Positions 1 through 5,843 of a stretch of DNA of 8,918 nucleotides are shown piece after piece. The position numbers and the translations under genes are program-made. How positions within the stretch are numbered: position 1 is the first letter of the stretch; each line of letters opens with the position of its first letter. Source of the stretch: Patescibacteria group bacterium (lineage in GTDB: Bacteria > Patescibacteriota > Minisyncoccia > Phycocordibacterales > SBAW01); contig JAUPWA010000005.1 in the NCBI GenBank assembly GCA_030916835.1, positions 1-8,918 on the forward strand. Direction: 5' to 3'. The notes under the pieces were generated by a model that saw nothing but the letters and a program-made list of their open reading frames with translations, was not told the origin of the DNA and ran no database searches.

Positions 1-1
1 A

Positions 2-565
2 CTATTGAGTGGATAGCGCTTTTCTCAGGCTTAAAACTGCGCGGTGGTGTCGGCTTTTAACAGTGTTTTGGGGCTGGTCGAGGAGCTCGCCTATCTCTAA
101 AAAGGTGAGACCGTTGGTGTAGTGGAGGAGTAAAATTTCACGAGCTTCAGGCGCTAGTGCTTGCATAGCATGGTTGAGTGTCTCTGCGTTGAGCGTTCTG
201 TCGAGTTTTTCGTCGGGTAGTTCCTCAGAGTCAGGTACCGTCTCGGCGAGCACGTTGACACCTTCTTCGGTATCAAATGCTGAAAAGGGTACGTGTTTTT
301 TCTTGCGCAAATGGTCTATGGCTGTGTTGCGTGCAATGCGCAGCACCCAGGTTTTAAATTTACTCGCCTCCTCTTTATATGACCTAGCGCTCTTCCAAGC
401 TTTTAAAAATGTCTCCTGAACGATGTCCTCCGCGTCGTGCTGGTCGCCAACAAAACGCACAACAAACGAGTACACCGTCGTGAGGTGCCGCTTAACAAGC
501 TCGCCAAACGCCTGCTCGTCGCCACGCAGATATAAGCTCAAAAGTTCTTCGTCGCTGCGTTCCAT
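2..565 (-). CDS. ECF-type RNA polymerase sigma factor (sigma-70 family), complete
   Basis: An alternative sigma factor that would direct RNA polymerase to a small regulon. The 187-aa protein has the two-domain ECF layout. Region 2 lies at about residues 10-85, with the core-binding stretch DAEDIVQETFLKAW near 44-57 and the -10-reading stretch FKTWVLRIARNTAIDHLRKK after it. An acidic linker of about 40 residues follows, then a region 4 helix-turn-helix (about 130-182) containing LTFLEIGELLDQPQNTVKSR. Length is normal for the family, and regions 1 and 3 are absent. The stop codon sits at 2-4, so any anti-sigma partner would lie downstream, outside the window. The ATG is preceded by a TAAAAT box 14 nt upstream, giving a very short leader. 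It is divergent from the DUF5666-type gene. Its regulon and signal cannot be read from the sequence. Confidence 0.93.
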   Translation of the reverse strand: MERSDEELLSLYLRGDEQAFGELVKRHLTTVYSFVVRFVGDQHDAEDIVQETFLKAWKSARSYKEEASKFKTWVLRIARNTAIDHLRKKKHVPFSAFDTEEGVNVLAETVPDSEELPDEKLDRTLNAETLNHAMQALAPEAREILLLHYTNGLTFLEIGELLDQPQNTVKSRHHRAVLSLRKALSTQ

Positions 566-579
566 ATAAAAAGTCTACC

Positions 580-585
580 ATTTTA
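580..585 (-). promoter_or_regulatory. -10 box of the ECF sigma gene
   Basis: On the minus strand TAAAAT lies 14 nt before the ATG, so the transcript would begin only about 7 nt ahead of the start codon. No Shine-Dalgarno sequence is visible. A 10-bp palindrome abuts its upstream side. Confidence 0.45.
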
Positions 586-594
586 GTACGTACT
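585..594. promoter_or_regulatory. Perfect 10-bp palindrome AGTACGTACT, possible operator
   Basis: AGTACGTACT is its own reverse complement. It lies directly upstream of, and shares one base with, the proposed -10 of the ECF sigma gene, where a repressor could block polymerase. A chance palindrome of this length cannot be excluded. Confidence 0.3.
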
Positions 595-626
595 GAGTGC
601 CTCGTGTGGTGCAGTGCATCGTTGTG

Positions 627-641
627 TACGCACGTTGCGTA
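627..641. promoter_or_regulatory. Hyphenated palindrome TACGCA-cgt-TGCGTA between divergent genes
   Basis: Two 6-bp arms separated by 3 nt lie about midway between the ECF sigma gene and the DUF5666-type gene. The shape suits a dimeric DNA-binding regulator controlling one or both genes. No typical ECF -35 (GGAAC) was found here, so autoregulation by the neighbouring sigma factor is not supported by sequence. Confidence 0.3.
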
Positions 642-676
642 TACATAGGAGTCGACGTCGAATTACTAATAAATCT

Positions 677-682
677 TACAAT
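677..682 (+). promoter_or_regulatory. -10 box of the DUF5666-type gene (leaderless geometry)
   Basis: TACAAT is followed by 5 nt and then ATG at 688 (a second ATG follows at 691). Transcription would start at or within a base or two of the start codon. The -35 region (about 651-657, GTCGAC) is weak, and there is no Shine-Dalgarno sequence. Confidence 0.55.
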
Positions 683-687
683 TATCT

Positions 688-1107
688 ATGATGAGCAAAC
701 AACATCTACTCGGGGCCGTAGCAGGAGCGGTCTCGGTTGCAGCACTCGGTGCGGGAGCGCTCACGTTTGCGCAAACAAGTAGCACCACGAGCACGGCTCG
801 CGCACCGCACGGCGTTATGGGTACGGTAAGCGCAGTGAACGGCACTACTGTCACCCTTACCGGCAAAGATGGCAAAACCTACTCTGTAGAGGCAGGGAGT
901 GCAGCAATCACTAAAAACATGACCGTAGCTGTTTCTGATATCAAAGTTGGAGATACGCTCATGGCGCAAGGTTCAGTTGATGGTACTACGGTAACTGCTA
1001 CGAACATTCATGATGGTGTCCCGCCAATGGGCGGCATGATGGGTGAGCGTGGTATGGGACACGGGATGGGCCGCACAGTTCATGGCACTGCACCCACAGT
1101 GAAGTAA
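688..1107 (+). CDS. Exported DUF5666-type protein with Met/His/Gly-rich C-terminus
   Basis: A 139-aa predicted exported protein. Residues 1-29 form a signal peptide: a short basic start (MMSKQH), then an Ala/Gly/Val-rich hydrophobic core ending near TFAQTSS. Residues about 42-108 (HGVMGTVSAVNGTTVTLTG... to ...VDGTTVTATNIHDG) show the small all-beta, OB-like pattern of DUF5666 repeats, GxVxxxxGxxxxLxxxDGKxxxV. The last 30 residues are rich in Met, His and Gly (MGGMMGERGMGHGMG), a composition that could bind soft metals such as copper; this is inference only. The ATG at 691 is an equally possible start, one residue shorter. It is divergent from the ECF sigma gene and followed by a strong terminator, so it is monocistronic. 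The molecular function of DUF5666 is not established. Confidence 0.82.
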   Translation: MMSKQHLLGAVAGAVSVAALGAGALTFAQTSSTTSTARAPHGVMGTVSAVNGTTVTLTGKDGKTYSVEAGSAAITKNMTVAVSDIKVGDTLMAQGSVDGTTVTATNIHDGVPPMGGMMGERGMGHGMGRTVHGTAPTVK

Positions 1108-1137
1108 AATCCCATACGGTAACCCTAGGTAAAAAAC

Positions 1138-1170
1138 AAAAGACCCCGGCAGCGCAAGCCGGGGTCTTTT
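1138..1170. terminator. Strong bidirectional intrinsic terminator
   Basis: A perfect 13-bp stem (AAAAGACCCCGGC with GCCGGGGTCTTTT) has a 7-nt loop. Plus-strand reading ends in CTTTT. Minus-strand reading ends in CTTTTGTTTTTT, an even better U tract. It lies between the stops of two convergent genes (1107 and 1182) and should serve both. Confidence 0.93.
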
Positions 1171-1181
1171 GCTGCGGGGGT

Positions 1182-1484
1182 TTATGACGAACTTTCCCTT
1201 TTGCCGTCAGTCGGGAAAAGTAATGGTGTTAAAATTGCTCCTGAAAAAATCCCAACCGATAGGATGATGAATATCAATTTGAGCTCCAAGATTGAGGCTG
1301 CCCACATGGCAAAATTGACGAAAGCAATTGCGACAAGTGCACCGGCACGCGCTCTATCTGTGGAGCTGAACATTTTATTGGTATGCACCTTTTGGACCAA
1401 AAATGCCAGCAGGACACCGCCTGCCAAGTTTATAAGCAGCAAGAGTGTGCTGAGGAGAAGTGGAAAATTTGCAAGGTCGAGCAT
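1182..1484 (-). CDS. Small three-helix membrane protein, function unknown
   Basis: A 100-aa hydrophobic protein with three likely membrane helices at about residues 5-32, 46-66 and 68-92. A basic, polar loop near 32-45 (KVHTNKMFSSTDRARAG) and a charged Ser-rich tail complete it. I chose the ATG at 1482-1484 because GGAG lies 10 nt upstream and hydrophobic sequence begins at once. The open frame continues upstream to 1559, but that extension is polar and overlaps the promoter. The layout vaguely recalls small CPR membrane proteins annotated only as hypothetical, and I do not recognise the family. It is divergent from rarA, and its terminator begins 11 nt after the stop. Confidence 0.7.
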   Translation of the reverse strand: MLDLANFPLLLSTLLLLINLAGGVLLAFLVQKVHTNKMFSSTDRARAGALVAIAFVNFAMWAASILELKLIFIILSVGIFSGAILTPLLFPTDGKRESSS

Positions 1485-1527
1485 TTTCGGAAGTCTCCGG
1501 TTTTGGTTTAGAACGAATGCTTTTCCG

Positions 1528-1555
1528 ATTCTGCCACATTGGGTGTATTTGTCAA
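1528..1555 (-). promoter_or_regulatory. Promoter of the three-helix membrane protein gene
   Basis: On the minus strand TTGACA (1550-1555) is a perfect -35. After a 16-nt spacer comes CAGAAT (1528-1533), a 4/6 match to the -10. The transcript would carry a leader of about 35-40 nt with the GGAG at 1495-1498. Its -35 lies within the region upstream of the rarA promoter. Confidence 0.6.
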
Positions 1556-1565
1556 ACATTCATCA

Positions 1566-1580
1566 TGCTACAATTTACCT
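1566..1580 (+). promoter_or_regulatory. Extended -10 of rarA (leaderless geometry)
   Basis: TGcTACAAT (1566-1574) is followed by exactly 6 nt and then the ATG at 1581. No recognisable -35 or Shine-Dalgarno is present, so a leaderless transcript is predicted. This argues against the upstream TTG at 1539 as the start. Confidence 0.65.
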
Positions 1581-2780
1581 ATGGAACCGCTGGCGTCGAA
1601 AATCCGGCCGAAGGCTCTTAAGGAGTTTGTGGGCCAAGAGCATTTGGTTGGTGCTAACAAGCCCTTGCGCGAAGCGATAGAGGGGAAGCACCTCTTCTCC
1701 TTTGTATTGTGGGGCCCGCCAGGCACTGGCAAAACGACGCTTGCGCGCATCTATGCCAACGCACTTGATGCCGAATTTCATGAACTCTCTGCGGTGGATT
1801 CTGGTAAGGATGACATTAAGCAGGTGCTCGGGCAGCGAGCGGGTGGTGAGAAGAGGGTAGGACTTGGCCTAGCGGCCCGGAGCGCACTCTTCGAATCACC
1901 TGCGAGCGAACCGAGCACGAAACCCAAGATTCTTTTTATTGATGAAATTCATCGATTTAATAAAGCGCAGCAGGATTTTTTGCTGCCATTTGTCGAGCGG
2001 GGTGACATAACGCTCATTGGCGCTACGACCGAGAACCCGAGCTTTGAAGTCATTGGCGCGCTTCTTTCGCGCTGCCGCGTCTTTGTACTGAACGAACTTT
2101 CTCCCGACAACATGGGCCAGATACTCAAACGCGTAAAGTATAAGGTTCCTGTTGCTGCGCGCGACTGGCTCATAGAATTAGCACAGGGTGATGCGCGCCA
2201 AGCAATAACCGTGCTTGAAAATGCGTTTAAGTTATATGGCAAGATAACGCTCGAGTCGCTCAAAGAGACTGTACAAAGCAAGCATCTGCGCTATGACAAA
2301 AAAGGCGATGAGCACTTTAATACCATCTCTGCATTCATAAAGTCGATGCGCGCGAGCCAGCCCGACGCTGCGCTCTACTACTTAGCACGCATGGTGGACG
2401 CTGGCGAGGACCCGCTCTTCATCGCTCGGCGCATGGTGATTTTTGCGAGTGAAGATGTTGGCCTGGCGGTGCCTACGGCTCTTGTGGTTGCCAACGCAGT
2501 CTTTCGGGCGTGCGAAACGGTCGGCTATCCCGAGGCGCAAATTAATTTGGCACATGGCGTCGCCTACTTGGCTGAATGTAAAAAAAGTCGCCGCTCCTAC
2601 GACGCCTACTTTGAGGCGCTCGCCGATGTACAAAAGTTGGGGAATCTCCCTATCCCCATGAACATTCGTAATGCACCCACCAAGCTCATGAAAGAGCTTG
2701 GCTATCACAAGGGGTATGAGATGTATGACAAAGAGTCTTATTTACCAGAGAAATTAAAAAATAAAAAGTATTTAAAGTAA
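1581..2780 (+). CDS. rarA: Replication-associated recombination protein A (RarA/MgsA, AAA+ ATPase)
   Basis: RarA is a clamp-loader-like AAA+ ATPase acting at stalled replication forks. The 399-aa product shows Walker A GPPGTGKTT (45-53), Walker B ILFIDEIHRF (117-126), the family block IGATTENPSFEV followed by LLSRC, the sensor-2 region GDARQAITVLE, and the C-terminal signature LRNAPTKLMKE-like (IRNAPTKLMKELGY) near 365-380. The start at 1581 gives the standard N-terminus and fits the promoter; the frame also runs back to 1539. The protein stops soon after LPEKLKNKKYLK, about 40 residues shorter than E. coli RarA. Between residues 82 and 114, just before Walker B, it has a Gly/Ala/Ser/Glu-rich segment roughly 20 residues longer than in E. 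coli. Its DNA is a long imperfect palindrome (see 1824-1918). Confidence 0.96.
   Translation: MEPLASKIRPKALKEFVGQEHLVGANKPLREAIEGKHLFSFVLWGPPGTGKTTLARIYANALDAEFHELSAVDSGKDDIKQVLGQRAGGEKRVGLGLAARSALFESPASEPSTKPKILFIDEIHRFNKAQQDFLLPFVERGDITLIGATTENPSFEVIGALLSRCRVFVLNELSPDNMGQILKRVKYKVPVAARDWLIELAQGDARQAITVLENAFKLYGKITLESLKETVQSKHLRYDKKGDEHFNTISAFIKSMRASQPDAALYYLARMVDAGEDPLFIARRMVIFASEDVGLAVPTALVVANAVFRACETVGYPEAQINLAHGVAYLAECKKSRRSYDAYFEALADVQKLGNLPIPMNIRNAPTKLMKELGYHKGYEMYDKESYLPEKLKNKKYLK
1824..1918 (+). repeat. 95-bp in-frame palindromic element inside rarA
   Basis: The arms 1824-1857 and 1885-1918 align as inverted repeats without gaps at 24 of 34 positions, and two more can form G-T pairs. 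Identical blocks are GTGCTCGG at the outer end, GC, GC, GGTG and GAAGAG. The centre closes with GGCC-TAGC-GGCC (1866-1877). The segment is in frame, begins at codon 82 and encodes a polar loop before Walker B where E. coli RarA is shorter. The whole resembles the protein-coding palindromic elements of Rickettsia in size and manner of insertion. Homology to those is not claimed. Confidence 0.75.
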
Positions 2781-2785
2781 ATGAA

Positions 2786-2816
2786 AATGGCCCACCTTGT
2801 GGAAGGGTGGGCCATT
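2786..2816. terminator. Bidirectional hairpin terminator between rarA and the 111-aa membrane protein gene
   Basis: A perfect 11-bp stem (AATGGCCCACC with GGTGGGCCATT) has a 9-nt loop. It lies 5 nt after the rarA stop. Minus-strand reading gives a better tail (CATTTTCATTT) than plus-strand reading (CATTATTA), so it may act mainly on the minus-strand gene. Confidence 0.8.
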
Positions 2817-2830
2817 ATTAGGGTAAGCGT

Positions 2831-3166
2831 TTAGGCGTCGACAGATCTCAACACCTGGCGACGGATTGCCCGCTTTGGCTTGTCCCACCGAAGCAGCAAG
2901 CGCAGCTTGTGCGTTGCAATCCAAAGACGGCTCGGCCCCCGCATGCAAGCATCATTTCGCCATGAATGCCCACGTGGAATTTTCCCACGCTTTAAGCACT
3001 GTGTGGCTATGCTGTGCTTGAGCGCGAAGCGTTCGAAGAGGACGCCAGCGAAACTGAGGAAAACAAAGATCGCGCCGAGCGCTAGTAAAATCATTTGGCT
3101 CCAAAACTCTTGTGTCTGGTAAACCTGGTTGTGTGTGGCCTGGTCGACGACAATTTGGTACGACAT
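2831..3166 (-). CDS. Small basic single-pass membrane protein, function unknown
   Basis: A 111-aa reading frame with one clear membrane helix at about residues 23-45 (MILLALGAIFVFLSFAGVLF). A polar N-terminal segment of about 20 residues precedes it. A long, strongly basic tail follows, with many Arg and Lys (for example KLRLLLRWDKPKRAIRRQ). By the positive-inside rule the tail should be cytoplasmic. The gene is supported by a near-consensus promoter upstream and a hairpin 15 nt beyond its stop. Against it, the Shine-Dalgarno is weak (GGGA about 8 nt before the ATG) and I recognise no family. Alternatively the transcript could be a non-coding RNA of roughly 400 nt. Confidence 0.6.
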   Translation of the reverse strand: MSYQIVVDQATHNQVYQTQEFWSQMILLALGAIFVFLSFAGVLFERFALKHSIATQCLKRGKIPRGHSWRNDACMRGPSRLWIATHKLRLLLRWDKPKRAIRRQVLRSVDA

Positions 3167-3198
3167 AGCAACATTCCCGAAAAATTGCGACTGGATTT

Positions 3199-3226
3199 AT
3201 TATACCATTTACACATAGCATGTCAA
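3199..3226 (-). promoter_or_regulatory. Near-perfect sigma-70 promoter of the 111-aa membrane protein gene
   Basis: On the minus strand TTGACA (3221-3226), a 16-nt spacer, then TATAAT (3199-3204), preceded by TGG as an extended -10. Both hexamers match consensus fully, making it by eye the strongest promoter in the window. The predicted leader is about 25-30 nt. Confidence 0.85.
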
Positions 3227-3288
3227 GCGCAACTGTTGATAACTAAAATATTGAGAACTGGTCGCTCGGGGCTTTGCGAGGAGAGTAA

Positions 3289-3303
3289 TGTTAAAATAAA
3301 TGT
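3289..3303 (+). promoter_or_regulatory. Extended -10 of msrA (leaderless geometry)
   Basis: TGtTAAAAT (3289-3297) is followed by exactly 6 nt and the ATG at 3304. A purine-rich GAGGAGAG lies at about 3278-3285, too far upstream to serve this ATG. Confidence 0.6.
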
Positions 3304-3843
3304 ATGGAAACTGAGACGATAGTGTTTGGCGGTGGATGCTTTTGGTGTACCGAGGCGGTGTTTTTGATGATCAAGGGCGTGGTGAGTGTTGAGCCGGGCT
3401 ACGCAGGGCCAAAGCATGCGCGCTCTGGTGGCCCAACGTATGAGGAGGTGTCAACTGGCGAGACACCGTATGTGGAGTCTGCAAAGGTTGTGTACGATCC
3501 AGACAAGATAGCGTTCGCAGAGCTGCTACAGGTCTACTTTGGTAGCCACGACCCAACAACCCCTAACCGACAGGGGAATGATGTTGGTCCCCAATATCGC
3601 TCGGCCATTTTTTATACGACCGTGCGACAAAAGATGATGAGCGAGACATATATCAACAACATACAGCATGCGCATGACAAACCAATAGTGACTACCGTCG
3701 AGCCACTCGTGATGTTTTACGAGGCCGAGGATTATCACCAAAAGTATTACGAGAACCACAAAGACGCAGGCTACTGCCAGCTTGTTATAGCTCCCAAGTT
3801 AGAGAAAGTGGAACAAAAATTCCAAAACTTACTTCAGAAGTGA
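3304..3843 (+). CDS. msrA: Peptide-methionine (S)-S-oxide reductase MsrA
   Basis: Reduces the S-epimer of methionine sulfoxide in proteins and free methionine, repairing oxidative damage. The 179-aa protein has the catalytic motif GGGCFWC at residues 9-15, with Cys12 as the sulfenic-acid-forming nucleophile. It also has the substrate-pocket blocks HDPTTPNRQGNDVGPQYRS and FYEAEDYHQKYY, and a C-terminal GYC with Cys158 as likely resolving cysteine. The length matches stand-alone MsrA with no fused MsrB domain. No signal peptide is present, so it should act in the cytoplasm. It is followed 12 nt later by the VKOR gene, whose -10 overlaps the msrA stop codon. The pairing of a thiol-based reductase with a disulfide-forming enzyme suggests a redox-related neighbourhood. 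Confidence 0.97.
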   Translation: METETIVFGGGCFWCTEAVFLMIKGVVSVEPGYAGPKHARSGGPTYEEVSTGETPYVESAKVVYDPDKIAFAELLQVYFGSHDPTTPNRQGNDVGPQYRSAIFYTTVRQKMMSETYINNIQHAHDKPIVTTVEPLVMFYEAEDYHQKYYENHKDAGYCQLVIAPKLEKVEQKFQNLLQK

Positions 3844-3855
3844 TACAGTAATGGT
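3841..3855 (+). promoter_or_regulatory. Extended -10 of the VKOR gene, overlapping the msrA stop
   Basis: TGaTACAGT (3841-3849) is followed by exactly 6 nt and the ATG at 3856. The TGA of msrA doubles as the TGn of the extended -10. With no Shine-Dalgarno, this gene is predicted to have its own leaderless transcript rather than depend on msrA. Confidence 0.55.
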
Positions 3856-4284
3856 ATGCCCACACGCAAGCCTTTCCTGCCACCGTTTTATCTTATTGCC
3901 GCCACGTTTATCGGTATTGCAGACACCTTATACCTTTCGTACTACCACTATCTTGGTATAACCCCAGGCTGCGCGCTTAAGGGCTGCGAGGTGGTACTCA
4001 ATAGTGCGTATGCCACTCCTTTTGGGGTGCCATTTGCCTACCTTGGTCTTGTCTACTATGTATACATGCTGGCGCTCGGGCTTTTGGTTGCCTATGACCC
4101 ATACTCTCGTGCGCTGCGCCTCGGCATGCTTGCATATGCGGGTATCGGGTTGCTGTGCTCCATTGCTTTTGAACTCATCCAGGTGTTTCTTATCGGTTCT
4201 GTTTGTATGTTTTGTGCGATCTCGGCCATTACCACGCTCGTACTGTTTGGTATGAGTGTTTGGTATTATAGGAGTACACGATAA
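3856..4284 (+). CDS. Vitamin K epoxide reductase (VKOR) family membrane protein
   Basis: Bacterial VKOR homologues re-oxidise a DsbA-like thioredoxin-fold partner and pass electrons to quinone, driving disulfide formation outside the cytoplasm. The 142-aa protein has four likely membrane helices (about 10-32, 57-79, 86-106, 112-137). The loop cysteines are Cys39 and Cys44 in CALKGCEVVLNS, followed by the family FGVPFAYLG block. The active-site pair is Cys117 and Cys120 (CMFC), at the start of the last helix. All four catalytic cysteines and the loop Ser50 are present, so it is probably functional. Unlike many bacterial homologues it is not fused to a thioredoxin-like domain, and no DsbA-like partner is in the window. 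It lies between msrA and the SIMPL gene with its own predicted promoter. Confidence 0.92.
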   Translation: MPTRKPFLPPFYLIAATFIGIADTLYLSYYHYLGITPGCALKGCEVVLNSAYATPFGVPFAYLGLVYYVYMLALGLLVAYDPYSRALRLGMLAYAGIGLLCSIAFELIQVFLIGSVCMFCAISAITTLVLFGMSVWYYRSTR

Positions 4285-4285
4285 T
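4280..4285 (+). promoter_or_regulatory. -10 box of the SIMPL gene
   Basis: GATAAT lies 10 nt before the ATG at 4296 and overlaps the VKOR stop codon. This would give a leader of about 4 nt. It is weaker and further from the start than the other boxes in the window, and read-through from VKOR is an alternative. Confidence 0.4.
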
Positions 4286-4295
4286 CACCATATCT

Positions 4296-5036
4296 ATGCC
4301 ACAAGAAACTTTTTTCAGTCGCCCATTTGTTTGGCCAGCAATTATCCTCGGGTGTGCGCTCCTAGTTGGCTTGTTGGTTGTTGGATGGGGCATTAGTGCG
4401 CGTGGAGCAGGAGACACAATCTCTGTAACCGGCTCTGCAACGCAAGAGGTCCGCGCAGATGAAGCAACTTGGACGGTTGATGTGCGCCGCACAGCGTTTG
4501 CGAGCGGTGTCTCAACTGCCTACAGCCAAATTGCGCACGATGGGCAGGCAATAGCAGAGTTTTTTACAAATCAACATCTCGCATCGTCGAGTGTTACTGT
4601 TTCTGTTGTATATAGTGACCAAAACTACTCCTCAGATGCGAACGCTCCAGTAAGCTACGTGGTCCATCAGACAGTTACTGTACGTACAACAGATGTAGTT
4701 GCGATAGACGCACTCTCGCGCTCTATCAACAGCCTCTCGAGCGCTGTTTCGCCCGGTAGTGTTGTCTCACCAAGCGCACCTCAGTATTTCATTAGTTCGC
4801 TACCAAACCTGCGCGTCTCTCTGGTGGGAGCGGCGATTACAGACGCTAAAGAGCGAGCCGTGCAAATAGCAAAAGCAGGCGGATCCTCAGTGGGGGCTCT
4901 CAAAAGCGCCTCCAGCGGGGTGGTGCAGGTGTTGTCGCAAAACTCTATGAGTGTTGAGGATTATGGCAGCTACGACACCTCAACGATCGACAAAGAGGTC
5001 ATGGTCACCGCTCGCGCAACTTTTTACGTTAAGTAA
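4296..5036 (+). CDS. Membrane-anchored SIMPL (DUF541) domain protein
   Basis: A 246-aa protein with one N-terminal membrane helix (about residues 12-33) and a SIMPL/DUF541 domain outside the cytoplasm (about 42-244). The domain opens with the typical ISVTGSATQEVRADEATWTVDV. It continues through the Tyr/Val-rich block SYVVHQTVTVRT, then the helix AAITDAKERAVQIAKAGGSSVGAL, and ends in VTARATFYVK. SIMPL proteins form ring- or sheet-like assemblies in some bacteria and are tied to envelope stress. The biochemical role is unsettled. It follows VKOR by 11 nt. Its stop codon touches the stop of the convergent gene on the other strand, with no hairpin between them. Confidence 0.9.
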   Translation: MPQETFFSRPFVWPAIILGCALLVGLLVVGWGISARGAGDTISVTGSATQEVRADEATWTVDVRRTAFASGVSTAYSQIAHDGQAIAEFFTNQHLASSSVTVSVVYSDQNYSSDANAPVSYVVHQTVTVRTTDVVAIDALSRSINSLSSAVSPGSVVSPSAPQYFISSLPNLRVSLVGAAITDAKERAVQIAKAGGSSVGALKSASSGVVQVLSQNSMSVEDYGSYDTSTIDKEVMVTARATFYVK

Positions 5037-5819
5037 TTAACGACGTGCAAAGCGGTATACGCGCCACAATATAAAAAAGAAGAGCACAGCAAACGCGGGA
5101 TAAAATACGCCTATGTTTGTGATGAGATAGCTAAGCGCGGAGCACACGTAGAGCACAGCGGTTACAGCGATGAGCCACAGTGTATTTTTCCAGCTCGAGG
5201 GCTTTGCTGATGCGTCCTGGAGAGCCTTGGTTGACCATGCTGTCCCTCCAGTAAGCTTTTGTGCGCTGGTTGAGCGCGCCTTGTCTATGTTTGAAAACAC
5301 AGGAGCCGTGTATGTGCTTGCAAAGGGGGTGTATTTCAATACGTACTGCTGCAAAGGCTCAGAGCTTTCTATATGTGCTGGGGTTGAGGTTGCGCTGACG
5401 GTAGGCTCGGCAATGGTCCCGCCGCTGCTTGCAGTTGAGGGTGAGGCGGGGGTAGGTTTAGGATTTATATAGAAAACAGCGTTTTGGCTCTCAACTACGG
5501 TGCCGTCGGGAGTAACGAGTTTTGCTGTTACGTCGTGTTGGCCTGCTTTTGGTGTCCAGGTCACAGAGGCGGTGTCAGCGACTCCGGTTTTGAGCGTTAC
5601 AGCGGTTTGGCCGATAGCTCCTGAAGCGTCAGAGAATTTTAATACGCCGGCAAAGCTGTTTGGAGAAACATTTTCAACTACTGCATATATAAAAACTGTT
5701 TCACCCTCGGTCACGCTCGACTGTGAAAGAAACATCGACTGTTTAGCGAATCCAGCCGCCTGCACTACAAACGGAGAAAACACAAGAGCCGCGGCTACAA
5801 CAAAGCTACTCACACGCAT
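5037..5819 (-). CDS. Exported Ig-like/CARDB-like protein with C-terminal membrane anchor
   Basis: A 260-aa predicted surface protein. Residues 1-21 form a signal peptide ending near VQAAG. Residues about 26-118 look like one beta-sandwich repeat of CARDB/Ig type (VTEGETVFIYAVVENVS, then VTWTPKAGQHDVTAKLV and an ending in AVFYIN). A Pro/Ser/Thr-rich linker follows (about 119-150). After a further polar stretch come two membrane helices at about 213-235 and 239-256, ending in the basic RVYRFARR. The layout, a sandwich domain held away from the membrane by a linker, recurs in CPR genomes next to pilus or envelope genes. The exact role is unknown. It is divergent from the 5859 gene with intertwined promoters and convergent with SIMPL at zero distance. 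Confidence 0.8.
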   Translation of the reverse strand: MRVSSFVVAAALVFSPFVVQAAGFAKQSMFLSQSSVTEGETVFIYAVVENVSPNSFAGVLKFSDASGAIGQTAVTLKTGVADTASVTWTPKAGQHDVTAKLVTPDGTVVESQNAVFYINPKPTPASPSTASSGGTIAEPTVSATSTPAHIESSEPLQQYVLKYTPFASTYTAPVFSNIDKARSTSAQKLTGGTAWSTKALQDASAKPSSWKNTLWLIAVTAVLYVCSALSYLITNIGVFYPAFAVLFFFILWRVYRFARR

Positions 5820-5834
5820 AGTGCCATTGTACCA
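5820..5834 (-). promoter_or_regulatory. Extended -10 of the Ig-like protein gene (leaderless geometry)
   Basis: On the minus strand TGgTACAAT (5826-5834) is followed by exactly 6 nt and then the ATG (5817-5819). There is no clear -35; the place where it would sit is occupied by the -10 of the divergent gene. Confidence 0.65.
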
Positions 5835-5843
5835 TTAAATTAA

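Noticed and set aside
1485..1559. N-terminal extension of the three-helix membrane protein to 1559
   Set aside because: The extension is polar, overlaps the predicted promoter and ignores the GGAG site placed for the ATG at 1484.
1539..1580. Upstream TTG start of rarA adding 14 residues
   Set aside because: The added residues do not match the family N-terminus and would cover the promoter. The ATG at 1581 gives MEPLASKIRP, the usual RarA beginning.
2941..3000. Short inverted repeat around CGTGGAA...TTCCCACG in the 111-aa gene as another palindromic element
   Set aside because: Arms are only about 7-8 bp with a bulge and there is no sign of an inserted segment. It is within chance expectation.
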